Source: Cristatella mucedo (Eukaryota > Bryozoa > Phylactolaemata > Cristatellidae). Taken from it: a stretch of DNA of 64,000 nucleotides. Both the position numbers and the translations under genes were made by a program. The notes under the pieces were generated by a model, which saw only the letters and a list, made by a program, of their open reading frames with translations, had not been told where the DNA came from and ran no database searches. Shown here one piece after another: positions 11,301 through 22,530 of the stretch (its first letter is position 1; each line of letters opens with the position of its first letter). Location: positions 273,501 to 337,500 of the forward strand of contig WPIO01000013.1 of the NCBI GenBank assembly GCA_009760855.2, in the 5' to 3' direction.

Positions 11301-12240
11301 AGTGTATCCGGGCTGGGTTCGGTTGGCTGGGATGAAACGGCTGTGCAGTGATGGGGGTCACCTCATAGGCCGGGACTTGACCTTTGGGCATGCCCGGATG
11401 TGCGGTGGCGAGAGATCAGCGGAGCTCTTCGGGGAGAGGAGTTGGCCGATTAAGTTGCGACTCCGACCATCCAAGTAGTTACTCAGCTAGCCGGATCTTT
11501 GACGGCGTACGCTTGCACTACTGTAACGGGGTCTGTACAACTCTGGCGGGACTGCAGAAGCCGACTGAGCAACGGGCACGTTTGTTCCCTCTGGCGGCGT
11601 CATCTCGCGCCCCCTAATTACTTAATTACTTTGTGTAGGATCCTCCCGGTCGACTCGTTCTGTTCCCCTGTTGCTGCTGGCGCATGCGATATTATTCTAA
11701 AGAGGTTTAGCCTGACGGCCGCTCGTCTTACCCTACCTCAGCGGCTTGGCGTGCGGCGGCGTGGCCTGAGCGCGGCGGGGCTTGGCGGGAAGTAGCCTCT
11801 GACCCCTGGATCTCGGCTGCGGTGTAGCTTTAGGATAGATTGCACGGCTTCGCGCGAGCAATTGTGACTCCGGAGATAATCGGGAACTAGAAGTATGAGA
11901 TATGGGAATTTTTGTAAACGCGATAGCGACGTCCACTTTGAGGTATACAAGCTTTCTGTTCGATGCGGCGGTGGTTGTAGCCCAGTAGCCCGCCCGCCCG
12001 CCCGCCCTCATCTCGCTACGGATGTCTAAGTGGTTTGCGACCTCTGTGCACTTTCTAACCGAATGTACGCATTCAAAGAAAATACATATACGTTACAGTA
12101 GTGCTTTTTTTCTTCGCCCGAGCACACATTGTTGCGCTTCTCGTCTCTGTTGCTTGGTTCCTCGGTAGCAGGACGGCTTACTGACGGCGAACATGGCTGC
12201 ATAAGCGACTTCTGCGTAGTCCAAAAAAACTAAAAACAAT

Positions 12241-12314
12241 CGTCCCTGGGTGGGCTCGAACCACCAACCTTACGGTTAACAGCCGTACGCGCTAACCAGT
12301 TGCGCCACAGAGAC
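12241..12314 (-). tRNA. tRNA-Asn (GUU), third copy
   Basis: Identical tRNA-Asn on the minus strand, followed by TTTTT and TTTTTTT. The 5' flank resembles the copy at 835 over about 120 bp, including a shared CAGCTGAC..AAATAAATT stretch. Confidence 0.95.
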
Positions 12315-12486
12315 CTTGAGGTAAGGCTAGCTTCGTTTGTTACTTATACTTTCCTGCAAAACTGCATAATTAGCTGCCTTTTTAGCCTACGGGTCGTCAG
12401 CTGACAAAATAAATTAGGGCATTTTTGGTAGACGACAGCGGCGCGTGTCTGCCCGTGGCTGCTGCTTCCCGCCGATGAATGGTTAT

Positions 12487-12583
12487 TCAATCGTGCTTCC
12501 TTTGCAGCAAATGGAAAATGCGTAGAAAGAGATTGAGTTCTATGAGGGTGCTCAATCAAATGTATTATTTATATTATTATTAT
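12487..12583 (+). mobile_element. LINE A 3' terminal fragment
   Basis: TTCCTTTGCAGCAAATG through an ATT-rich end; about 100 bp, diverged. Confidence 0.65.
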
Positions 12584-12871
12584 TTCAATTCCTTACGTCA
12601 CTAGAGAAACAGCCCGTCTCCTTATGAATCCTAGCGAGTGGGAGGGGCTTGAACGCTCCGCGTTCAGCCGCCACGTTCTTATCTAAATGTATTTGTTTGC
12701 CTTTGTATGGGAGTGCTGGGCGGTAAGCTACCGTTCGGCTTCTCTGAGGGTCAACCCATGACGTCTGCAGCTTCGCCAGCGGCACTGTTAACCTATGCGG
12801 TGCGCTTAGCGTGCCTTGGCGATCCTCTGATCGGCTGATTTCTCTCATTCGATCTCTGAAATCCCCATAAT

Positions 12872-12967
12872 CATATATATATATATATATATATATTATA
12901 TAAATTATAATATATATATATATATTATAATATATATATATATATATATGTATAATATAATATATAC

Positions 12968-13006
<39 letters not shown>
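12872..13006. repeat. (AT)n-rich microsatellite
   Basis: About 135 bp of AT/TA with occasional AA, TT and GC interruptions, followed by a GA tract. Confidence 0.95.
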
Positions 13007-13007
<1 letters not shown>

Positions 13008-13037
13008 AATATTCATAATCCGACGGAGAGAGAAATT

Positions 13038-13039
13038 GA

Positions 13040-13071
<32 letters not shown>

Positions 13072-13083
13072 GAGAGACAGAGA
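13038..13083. repeat. (GA)n microsatellite
   Basis: 46 bp GA tract with single GG and CA interruptions. Confidence 0.9.
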
Positions 13084-13309
13084 GAAATAACTCAATACCG
13101 AAGATCAGCGATATTGGAATTTTCGGATGGCCTGATAATAGGAATTGCCAAACATGCGGCTATCTCTTCCACAGCGAGTCGAGGTGCGTAAGAACTCATG
13201 CGATTAAGAACTAGCTCACCGCTCGTCAGCCTGCTGCAGCCGCAGAACGAAACTCTTCTCTTCTAATTATGCAGCAGATCTCCTAGACGTATTTCGGTAC
13301 GCATTCGGT

Positions 13310-13565
13310 AATGTAATGTATCTCCGTCAGTAACTCCACAAAGTCATAAAGACCATGTGGGTGTTACGCAGGAGAGTTTTGTATAGCGCACTCACAGCCT
13401 AAGAGGCTTTCGGTATTCGGTAGCCAACAGACTTCATCTCGCGCAGCAAAGAGAACGTGGGAAGCATAGCAGAGTCGGAAGATCAGTTGAGGTAGTGAGT
13501 AGGATGGAAGTAGCAGCTCAGGATCGCTGAAAAGGATGACCCGTAGTCGGCAGCAGAAGGAGTAG
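13310..13565 (-). mobile_element. LINE B 3' fragment
   Basis: TGTATCTCCGTCAGTAACTC at the 3' end, then 250 bp homologous to the other family B copies. Confidence 0.75.
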
Positions 13566-15009
13566 CGTGATATTGCTGTCGTGATCCAAAGACCTAACCG
13601 ACATTCATCGCTACCGTTCCTAAATACTTGAGCTGTATTAGTCGTGATCCTAAAATAGATGAGCGAATGAGATCAGTATCTAGTCTGCGCGTACTTAGCC
13701 CTCAGTTACTTCAGCGAATCCCTCACGATGACCGGCACCTTTGGAAATTTCTTAATTATTCCTGAATAGATCCTACTACAAATAATAGCGGTCAAGTTCT
13801 ACTAGAAATGCGACCCCAGCAACGAATAAATGTTAGTCTGCCATGATGTAAACAATTAGTAAGAGCCTCGGTAGATATGTCTTACGCATCTCTAAGGGGC
13901 GAGAGTTGATGATTTCGCGTCGGTGCAGCTGGGCAGGCGCGAGCAGGAGCGACATTGAGAGCGGACGATGGAGCTCTGAAGCTTTTGAAAGAGGCCGGTC
14001 GCAGGCGACGGTTGCAGCCGCGTCGTATTGTATCGGCTGTTCATGCGGGCAAGCAGGCAGCGATTCGGAGATCGACTCTCTTGACCAGCGATCGAACGAC
14101 CGCTTCGTTAGCATTCCTTTCTCCTCACGTAGAGTCGCCACGCAACAGCTGCAGACGACGTACCTCTAACGTACAGCAATTCGAAGAACTTAATCTCTCT
14201 TGCAAAGGTAAAGTAAATTCGAGCGCCGATTTGAAAGCGACCTAATTACGTGGCGAGCAGATAGAGAGGAGCCTCTGGGGGCCGTCACTCCCGCTTCCGG
14301 CTAGCAGTTCCGGCAACGATCCAAACTTACGCTACTCAAACTCCTCGGGGCGCTCGGGTCGTGAAGTGCGAGCACCTGTTTGTGTGGGCGTGGCCACGCC
14401 GAAGCGTCGTTCCGCTCCAGCCGGACTAAAGCCACTCACTCCGCGCGGCCAGCGGACGCGCTGCGTGCCAGCTCGTCAGGCGCTGCAGTCGTCCGACATC
14501 GGCTAGCTAAGCTCGATTTAATTGCGACGGATCGGCGCCGGGTCGCGTGACCCCCCACCAGCCCTGCCACGAACTACTTTCTGCCTGTGCGTCTGCCTGT
14601 ACGCACGCTACCCTCTCTGGAAAACGAGACTCCATCTTTATTTCTCTCAGCGCGTACATGTACGAGAGCTCGACGAATCGCACTGGACGTATAGAAATAT
14701 TACGTGCATTAGTGGCCTGACGCTGCGCTGCGTCGACGGCTTAACTACCGAGGCCACGAGTGAGGAGTGGGCTGGGCGCTGCGTCAATGGCGTAACCATT
14801 GGCCGCAGGCGAGGCAAACATTTGTGTCAGCACGCCTCGCTAGTTGCAACAGCAGAGTGTATCGGGTGCACGCAACACTCTCTCTTCACTCCTGCCGCTC
14901 CGGAGCTTCATACACGACGCTGACGACGGCCAGTATGAGAATAAGAGAGGCCAGTAGACGCCGACTACAACAGTATGTACGCTCTCTCGCTTGCGCCGAC
15001 AGCGTATAA
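13566..15009. other. GC-rich region without identified gene
   Basis: Open frames on both strands (13833-14245, 14522-14923) have no recognisable domain; CpG-rich sequence inflates their length. It may be an unrecognised promoter or UTR. Confidence 0.4.
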
Positions 15010-15455
15010 TACAATACTACTACTACTAATAATAATAATGCACTTGATAAAGCGCCCTCAGAGAACTCAACCTCTTTCTAGGCACTGGTTAGTGGCAGCA
15101 TGCACAGTGTCAGCACAAATAAGCTCATGAAGGACGAATCACAGGGACCCATTAAATGCGGTCCTAAATAGGTGCGTTTTTAAGTTCTTTTTAAATGTGG
15201 TCAGGTCAGGGGATACTCTGACGCAGGTTGGAAGGGAGTTTCAGGCTTTGGTAGCATACGAACTAAATGCATGGTCTCCAACGAATTTGAGGTTTGTACG
15301 AGGTATTTGTAGGCCGTTGGATTCCGAAAAGCGGGTGGTACGATGCGTGGCCTGATGGGGGAGATTATCTGAGAGATAGGCTGTAGCCAAAGAATGAGGT
15401 GACCTAAAAGTGAGCGACAAAACCTTGAAGTCAATCCGTTGCTTGACTGGTAGCC
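15010..15455 (-). mobile_element. LINE A 3' fragment
   Basis: ATT-type tail, family A 3' UTR with a small deletion, and C-terminal coding remnant (minus frames 15201-15434 and 15241-15516). Confidence 0.75.
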
Positions 15456-15747
15456 AGTATATACGTGTATACGATCGATGTTGCATCCTCTGCGTAGCGC
15501 GCACGAGCAATGTCACCGCATTTCTATGAGAGCTGCTCGCACTATCCTTTGATTTACAACCTTCCTCACGTGGACAGCCATAAAAGACTCGCGAACTGGA
15601 ATTTAGTTCACAATGAAACTTTGCTATTTGTTAAAGTCCGCCCTCTTCAAATGGCAATCAGTCGTACTATCGGCCAATATTGCGCCATAAACCCGAAAAG
15701 TCTCGTCGCATGCATAATCTTCGGTGCTGCTGGAGAGATTATTTAGT

Positions 15748-15910
15748 GTTGCTGGTTTGGCCCAGTGATTAAGGCGCTCTCCTTCAACGACCGAGCTCAA
15801 GGTGAACTTACTTGATGACCGAGGTTGTGCGCTCAAGCCCCGTGGCATACGTGAAGAACCTGAATAGAGATTAAGTTCTCTTAGGGCGCTATACAAATGA
15901 ATTGTATATA
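15748..15910 (+). mobile_element. SINE family 2
   Basis: Same layout as at 11151: TGGTTTGGCCCAGTGATTAA head, GCGCTCAAGCCCC, then GAGATTAAGTTCTCTTAGGG and GCGCTATACAAATG. Confidence 0.7.
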
Positions 15911-17170
15911 CATTTTTTAGCTCATTTTGAACTAAATACGTTCCCGAGCCCTAATGCTGATGTCATAAAGTAGGCTAGGTTCGTTAGTTTGTGGCCGGTT
16001 TGATGGATGTCGTTGGAATATCAATCAAGATTGCAGCAGTGGAAGCAGAAAGGAAATGACGTTCTCGCGAGCAGCAGCGGCGGCGGCTGACTGACAGGCT
16101 GCCGGAAGAAGAGACTGAGATGCGAAGCCGAAGCACAATTAATTCGGTGGGCAAAATAGTTCTGTCATACTTGACGGGCTTGCGCCTATTTCTTAATATA
16201 TATTTGTTAGTCTTAGCTGAGGTATTTTTCAAAATTTCGGGATTAAGCCTGCATGTACGCGTTCAAAAGGCGCTAAGCTAGAGTTCTTTGGAGACCGGAA
16301 GAAGAGCTGCTCTCGTAGCTTCTCGTAGCTTCCCTACGATTGACCAAGACCAAAGAGAAGCCGGCGGCGCACAGCAAGGCAGCAATAAAACGGAGCGCGA
16401 CACGTTAGCGTGGCAAGTAAAAGTCGCTAACCTGTCGCATTCTATTTCACGGCAACAGAGAGGCATGAGCGAACAGGCACGATACGTTGCGAACGAATCG
16501 CTTCGACGCCCTGCACTTTGTGGTCTGCGGGGCGGTGGCAGTGGCGGATGTGGCCTCTGCCGCCGGGCCACATCCGGAGAAGTGAGTCTTGTGGCGGGTA
16601 GGAGCGAATGGACTTCGCATGGCGGTTTTGGGACCGGAAGGTGCTATCCAGAGGAAGCGCCGTCGCTGTGTAGGAGGCCAACCTGCTGCCCCTTCAGCCG
16701 TCCGGTCTGAGCTTTCGAGTTCGGTGTAAATGTAGTCGCGTTCTTTACAGACTTCTGCTATACTACTTGGCACGCAATGTGCAGCAGCGCCCTCGCTACA
16801 AGTCCTGAGTGCAGCTCTCACTAATTGTCGGACGTGAACCAGCTGGGTCTGGTGGGCTGTAATTCAGGAATCGCTAACAACCTTCCACGGCAGCCTTATT
16901 CTGGCTGCTAGAGCATTTAGCCGTTTCACAAGGACATCCAGAGCATGAGCTCCGATCATGATCTTCGAAGATTCGAAGATCATGATTGAGATGATCATGA
17001 TCATGATCATGATCTCATCATTCTCCGATCACGTCTTCGAAGTGAAATGCGTCATGATTCTACTGGCAGTGTACCAGCGCGAGTATTCCGAGGTGACCGA
17101 CCTCTACTTCAACTAGGTCTTCTCCAAATCGCTTAACTTTTAAGTTTGCTAATATTTATTCAAAATAATA
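15911..17170. other. No identified gene; palindrome at 16955
   Basis: Minus-strand frames at 16278-16821 are open for 97-124 codons but match nothing I know. A short CTCGTAGCTT duplication is at 16312-16331. Confidence 0.4.
16955..16986. repeat. Perfect inverted repeat, 15-bp arms
   Basis: ATCATGATCTTCGAA, 2-nt spacer GA, then TTCGAAGATCATGAT; followed at 16991-17015 by ATGATC-type repeats. Confidence 0.9.
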
Positions 17171-17341
17171 CTAGCTGATTCAACAGTATTTTTTGTATAG
17201 CGACAGAAGAGCCTTTGCGGCTATCACCGCCGCTTGCAGCGGCAATAGAGGATCGCCCACTGCAGGATTCGAACCCACGACCTCGGGACCGACCGAGGTC
17301 ATGAAAAGCAACCACCTGACCTAGTGTGTGCCATCGCGGCT
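17171..17341 (-). mobile_element. tRNA-derived SINE, family 1
   Basis: Minus-strand element with a tRNA-like head (B box GGTTCGAATCC, A-box-like TGGCACACACTAGG) and body ending CTGTTGAATCAGCTAG. Pol III promoter-like boxes are in the right order. Confidence 0.75.
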
Positions 17342-17887
17342 ATCTATACCCTACCTTCCGGAAAGAAGCGTGAAGCACCCAGCAGCAGGAGCAATCGCTC
17401 ACGTCTTCGTAGTCGGAGCTTGAGCCGCCGACAGTCATCCTGCTATTCAAAGGGCAGGTAGGAAATTCATCTTAGAATCTTCAGCAGGCACTGTTGTACT
17501 TCCGATGGAATGCTCACGGGACACAGCGGCAAATGTTGTCGAAGCGACTCAAAATCTCCAGGGCAATTGTGAAGCGTTTCACCTGGGCACGGAATGAGAG
17601 ATTGCAATCGCTGGGGCAATCGAAGCGGTTTATCTTGGCGAAAATATCTCAGTGTCGTCCAACTTGGTGACAGCTGGAGCCTGTCGCGTGACTAAAAACC
17701 TCTATCCCACCCACCCTCGGAGCACGTCGTTACTTCATGCAGCACTTCTCCCTCGAGCGCGGTCGATGGCTGCGACGGTCAGTGTCAGTGTTTTAACTGT
17801 GCAGCTATCTTCGCTCATCCCGACAAATTTGTTTGTAGCGTCGAACCAACCTCCAATAATCTCATTTTCAATGCTAAGCGATTGTGC
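17342..17887. other. No recognisable gene
   Basis: Unique-looking sequence; a 79-codon plus frame at 17652 shows no domain. Confidence 0.4.
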
Positions 17888-18035
17888 TTAATAATAATAA
17901 TAGTTATAATAACACATTTTTATAGCGCCCTCAGTGAGCTGAATCGCTCTTACTAGGCACATTATAGATGCCGCACATAAAGCATTACCAAATGTTTGGT
18001 GGTAACATCCGCAAGCAGCAGGCAAAATATAATGC

Positions 18036-18072
<37 letters not shown>

Positions 18073-18245
18073 TCACACTTGATAAAGTGCCCTCAGTGAG
18101 CTCAATCTCTTTCTAGGCGCTTTACATCTGCTGTAAAAGAAACACGAATAATGTAAGCAGGTACATGAACAGGAAGGACGAATCACAAAGACCCATAAAA
18201 GGCTGTCATTAAAAGGTGCGTTTCAGGCTTCTTTTTAAGCACGGT
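17888..18245 (-). mobile_element. Two diverged LINE A tails
   Basis: Two successive minus-strand 3' ends, 17888-18010 and 18030-18245, each beginning with an ATT-type repeat followed by GCCCTCAGTGAGCT. Confidence 0.6.
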
Positions 18246-18247
18246 CT

Positions 18248-18340
18248 CCAGCCCACGACCTCGACCGGCAAATACATTCACCTTGACCTTGGTCGGGGCG
18301 AGCGCCTTAACCGATGAGCCAAACCAGCGTGAACGTGGAA
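18248..18340 (-). mobile_element. SINE family 2 head fragment
   Basis: Minus-strand GCTGGTTTGGCTCATCGGTT and GCGCTCGCCCCGACCAAGGT, as in the copy at 11151. Confidence 0.55.
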
Positions 18341-18648
18341 TCGAGCTATAAACAGCGGAATTTTAAAATCGTCTCAGACAAACTACCCACGACGATGTCA
18401 CGAATTAAATCATCTTTTGTCCGTGCGGAAATATTAGTTACGTGCGACTAATTTAAAGATTCCTGCTCACCGAATTCTAATAGAAATCTGTTAGATAGTT
18501 GTGCGAACTTAGTAACCTCTTAGCGCGATAGACGGAAGAGTTATTGGCATTATTGCTAGCAATATTATAAGGCTAAACCACACACTCGAATGTGCGCGTT
18601 GGAAAAATCTTTCTTTCCATGTAAAGTCAATCAGCAGATAGCCTAGAT

Positions 18649-20938
18649 CAGGGGTGGGCAAACTTTTTTACTCACGGGCCACAATGGTTTCTAAAATTTG
18701 ACAGAGGGGCCGGGCTAGAATAGAAGAATGGTGTGTTTGTGTGAACTACTATAAATTAAATGTAAAAACCATTACATGAAAAGATTTCGACTTTAACAGG
18801 CATCAAACACCACTGTGCTTAGTTTATTGTAAATTTTTTTTTACATATTTTCTTAATTTAATAACGTAGTAATAAACTCCATTCAGTTTCAGTGGGAACA
18901 GTGTTGTTGGCCTCCTTTTTTGTAAGTGCATCAATGTCTGGCGTTATATTTTTGGCGGCAATTCTCAAGATAGATCCGAGGTGTTGATCAGTTAGCTTGG
19001 ATCTGCGACGGGTTTTGTTGATTTTCATGACACTGAATGTCTGTTCACACACATATGTTGAGCCAAATAACGTCAGAATCTTCTGTGCCATCCTCCCAAG
19101 GTTTGGAAACGTGGCTTCATTAAGTGAAGCATAAAAGTCGTGCAGTTTAAGAGAGCTGAACTTCTCCTTCAATACAGAGTCAGACTGAAGATCTATCAGT
19201 TCCAACTGCAGATCTTGTGGTGCTGTTTCAGGGTCTTGTGACAGGGTACAAGACACCAACTGAAGTGACTTTTCAGTTTTTTTTTAAATCACAGAAACGT
19301 CCAGAATTCTCTGCGCAGGTCGTCCAGTGATTTGCTGTATTTCTGCGCGTTTCGGGTCGCATCTTTCTGCATGGCTTGTGTGGGGAAATGAGTGAAAGAT
19401 TTGTTTGAAATTTGTAAAAAATAGTTAGCTTGGATTTGACAGTCCTAATATTTATGTGCATGTCGTGCACAAATTGATCTTTCCCCTGTAGCTTGGTGTT
19501 CAGCTCATTCATGTGCGAAAGTATGTCCACAACAAACGAAAAGTCAGAAAGCCAGTTCTTGTCACTTAGCTTGGGAAATTCGTTGGATCTCCCCATTAAC
19601 TCCAAAAATGCAGTGATCTCCTCCTTCAGCTCCCACACTCTTTGAAAGACTTTGCCCAAACTTAGCCAGCGCACACGAGAGTGATCAAGTAAATCTTGGT
19701 GATCTGCATCGGCTTCTATTAGGAACGCAATAAACTGACAATGCTGAAGTCCCCTTGCTCATATAAAGTTAACAAGTTTTACGACTGAATTCACGACATG
19801 AATTAGCAATATAGACTTACACAGAAATTCCTGATGAAATATGCAGTGAAGGAAAATGATATCCTGATCAGGATTTTTCTCTTTTACTTTTTCCTGCAGT
19901 CTTTTTAGCAGCCCAACGTTTTTCCCAGTTAAATTTGCGATCCATCCGTGGTGACATTGGCAAGTTTACTCCAAGGTAGCTTCATTCTCTCGATGATAGC
20001 AGACACCTGGTTAAACAAGTGCTCTCCCCTCGTTATTCCTTACATGGACTACATGGTCAAAATTCCTCTGTGATATCAAAACTGTCTCTAATCCCTCGGA
20101 TAGAAATTAGGAGCTGAGCAGTGTCTTTTAAGTCGTTAATTTCATCCAGTGCTAGTGAATACAACTTAAAGGACTCCGCCTTTTTGTTTAATTTGCTGGC
20201 TATATCCTCGTCAATGAATTCCACACGGCGAGTCACAGTTCTGCGTGATAAACTGATTTTTAAAATTTGCTTTTCTTCTCCGGACACAGAGAGTTGCTGT
20301 CTCAACCATGCATTCTTTTAAAAATTCGCCTTCGGAGAAAGGCTTACATGCCTTTGCTAATTTGAATGCCAGCAAAAAGCTTGCCTTAGTATTTGACTCT
20401 TGAATCGGAGTTTGTCTGTGAACAAGGTTTTACTGAATCTGCAAATTAGCCATCAATCTCTGAGCTGCAGCCGCCCGTTCTTGTGGAGACTGTTGACTAG
20501 CTTAGTTAGCATGTTTTGTGGCAAAATGACGGCTGATGTTGTATTCTTTAAAAACTGCTACAGTTTCTTGGCATATCAGACATTCAGCTGTTGATCGGAC
20601 TTCTGTGAAAACATATTTTGTTGTCCACTCTTTATCGAACACTCGGCACTCACTGTCTACTTTTCTTTTCTTTGGTCCGCTCATTTTTACCGAAGGGCTG
20701 AAAGTAAAAAGCGACAAAATGAAGTGGAGAGTAACCGTAATTCATCACACTCAAGCATCAACGTCTTCGGGGTGCGCCATCTGCTGGGGAAAGATGGAAA
20801 TTACGGCTAGGTAAAATGATTGCGGTGTCTTTATAATATAATTTAATTTAATAATATAACGTGGACGAGTTCGGCGGGCCGGATTGAAAAGCCCAACGGG
20901 CTGTATATGGCCCGCGGGCCGTAGCTTGCCCATGTCTG
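18649..20938 (-). mobile_element. hAT-superfamily DNA transposon, 2.29 kb
   Basis: Imperfect terminal inverted repeats: CAGGGGTGGGCAAACT at the left and, read inward, CAGACATGGGCAAGCT at the right. An 8-bp target duplication GCCTAGAT lies at 18641-18648 and 20939-20946, the size expected for hAT. Inside is a decayed transposase on the minus strand. The edges are intact while the gene is broken, so it could only move if supplied with transposase. Confidence 0.92.
18858..20717 (-). pseudogene. Degenerate hAT transposase (ZBED/GTF2IRD2-like)
   Basis: Order on the minus strand: an N-terminal piece at 20502-20717 starting MSGPKKRKVD with a BED-type zinc finger (C-x2-C, then H-x4-H); a middle piece at 20057-20305; another at 19273-19674; and the C-terminal dimerisation region at 18858-19259 with STYVCEQTFSVMKINKTRRR, the hAT C-terminal signature. 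The span (about 620 codons) is near full length, but frameshifts and stops separate the pieces. Not functional as it stands. Confidence 0.88.
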
Positions 20939-20946
20939 GCCTAGAT

Positions 20947-21813
20947 GAAAAGTTCCCTCAAGTTTGCTCAAGTAGTGGACTTGTTCAAGAGACGGAGCTC
21001 ACTCAAAAGGCAGTGCTCAGATAATCTGTACATTTAACCACTTCCTCAAAGACGATGTGACAAATCAAAATAATCAAGTGGCCTTGCTCTTTAGTTAGTG
21101 ACAGTCGCAAAATTCCTTACACCCTTTCTCACTGGGACTTGCTAACACTAATGAAGTTACAGAGTCTAACCCAACGACAGGCAACCAAAGCGATATGAAA
21201 GGATAGTATTCGTAGCACAACAGTAACGTACAGATCATCAGTCATTCTTTATTGTGCTAAAATTTGCGAGAAGAGGTCTTTTACTTGTTACTTTTCAGAT
21301 GGTATGTGAGGCATCTGCAAACAATATGCTCATACGTAGAAAATATGCAACGTACAGATACAATGTGCAGATGCAATACACAAATACAATAGGGCAATCA
21401 AAACTTTCATTTTACGGAGATAGCACGCAGCTACACGTAGGTGTGCTTTAATCTCACGGTGCCCTTCAGCAGGTCGAACTCTCTTAATTCGATTGCTGCG
21501 TGAATTTCTGACATTCACACATTTGGATGGCGAAACCATTCTCAAATTGTAGGACGATACTACCAACGTATTAGTAATGGACATACCTAGTTTTGCTCAG
21601 AAACAAATGAAAACCTATCCATCAAAGTGGGCTCGGCCAGCATATTTCATGAAGCGCCTGTGCAAAATCTGGCTTCCTGTACCAAAGTGATCTTTCACTA
21701 GACGTCCACATCGTCTCCACAATTGAGTCACCAAAATTTAAGCTCCGTAACATTTACAAAATTCGGGCTTATCTAGACAAGGAAGCCACACATCCCAGAT
21801 GATCCGTGCACGT
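20947..21813. other. No recognisable gene
   Basis: Sequence right of the hAT element; 21690-21800 shows faint reversed LINE A traces (CTTTCACTAGACGTCCACAT). Confidence 0.4.
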
Positions 21814-22240
21814 TTAGCTTTCCAGGCCAGGCTCCACGACGCTAGCCACTGCCGCCGTATTGCAATCCTGCCATTGCAATTTAAAATGAGGGCAGCCTTC
21901 CTTTGAGGGCTCCTGGAATTGTATTTGAGCCATCTGTGAGGTTAAAAAATCGGTTCCCAAGATCATGTCAACGACGAGGTCTCTCGCAACGAGAAATGTT
22001 TGGCGCCCAGATCGGCCAGCTATAACAAACCGAGGGTCGCACCGTCCGATAGCACGAAACGGCTGATTGGCGGTGAAGGTCGTGCAGGTTGGACGGTACG
22101 TTGTGCGTACAGCAGCGGGCAGCCTCTTCCTTAGTTGGTGACGCGCACGAACAATGATCGAGGCTAATACAGTTTTGTCGCCGACGACGACAGTCACGCA
22201 TGACGAACATGCTTGCGACCGTCTAAGCGTAGCGGTACCG
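21814..22240 (-). pseudogene. LTR-retrotransposon protease remnant
   Basis: The minus-strand frame contains RDLVVDMILGTDFLTSQMA, the ILGxDFL flap/C-terminal motif of retropepsin-like proteases in Gypsy-type elements, preceded by a beta-rich stretch. No RT, RNase H, integrase or LTR is visible nearby. The open frame extends upstream into a LINE A tail, which is fortuitous. Confidence 0.5.
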
Positions 22241-22369
22241 CATAGCGGGGACATAGCTCCAGACTCGGCCGACGGCGGCCCAGCCTCCCAGCCAGCTGCG
22301 GGGCCTAGAATATAAGTATTAATATTAGTTTTTTTAACAAGCAAGCAATTGAGGGACACCAGCGTGCTG

Positions 22370-22530
22370 ATCCGGTGCAAGTCACCCCTAACCATGTTAC
22401 TCTTGTTGTTTATTGAGCACGCTACCACTAACAATTCGATTCGTGCTTCCTTTGCAGCAATTTTAAAGCGCCTAGAAAGAGATTGAGTTCTCTGAGGGTA
22501 CTTTATCAGATGTATTATTATTATTATTCT
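22370..22530 (+). mobile_element. LINE A 3' end
   Basis: TTTGCAGCAATTTTAAAGCG and GATTGAGTTCTCTGAGGGTA, then an ATT repeat. Confidence 0.7.

Larger units (their letters stand above)
10052..12240. other. GC-rich region without identified gene
   Basis: Open frames at 10164-10475 (minus), 10264-10557 (plus) and 11384-11795 (plus) lack known domains. It also holds the tandem repeat at 10785 and the SINE at 11151. Confidence 0.4.

Noticed and set aside
13833-14923. Possible genes in the GC-rich block
   Set aside because: Open frames overlap on both strands, lack domains and typical exon structure; high GC explains their length.
17171-17341. tRNA gene from the GGTTCGAATCC box
   Set aside because: The box belongs to a repeated tRNA-derived SINE; no proper cloverleaf or anticodon stem forms, and the body is shared with six other copies.
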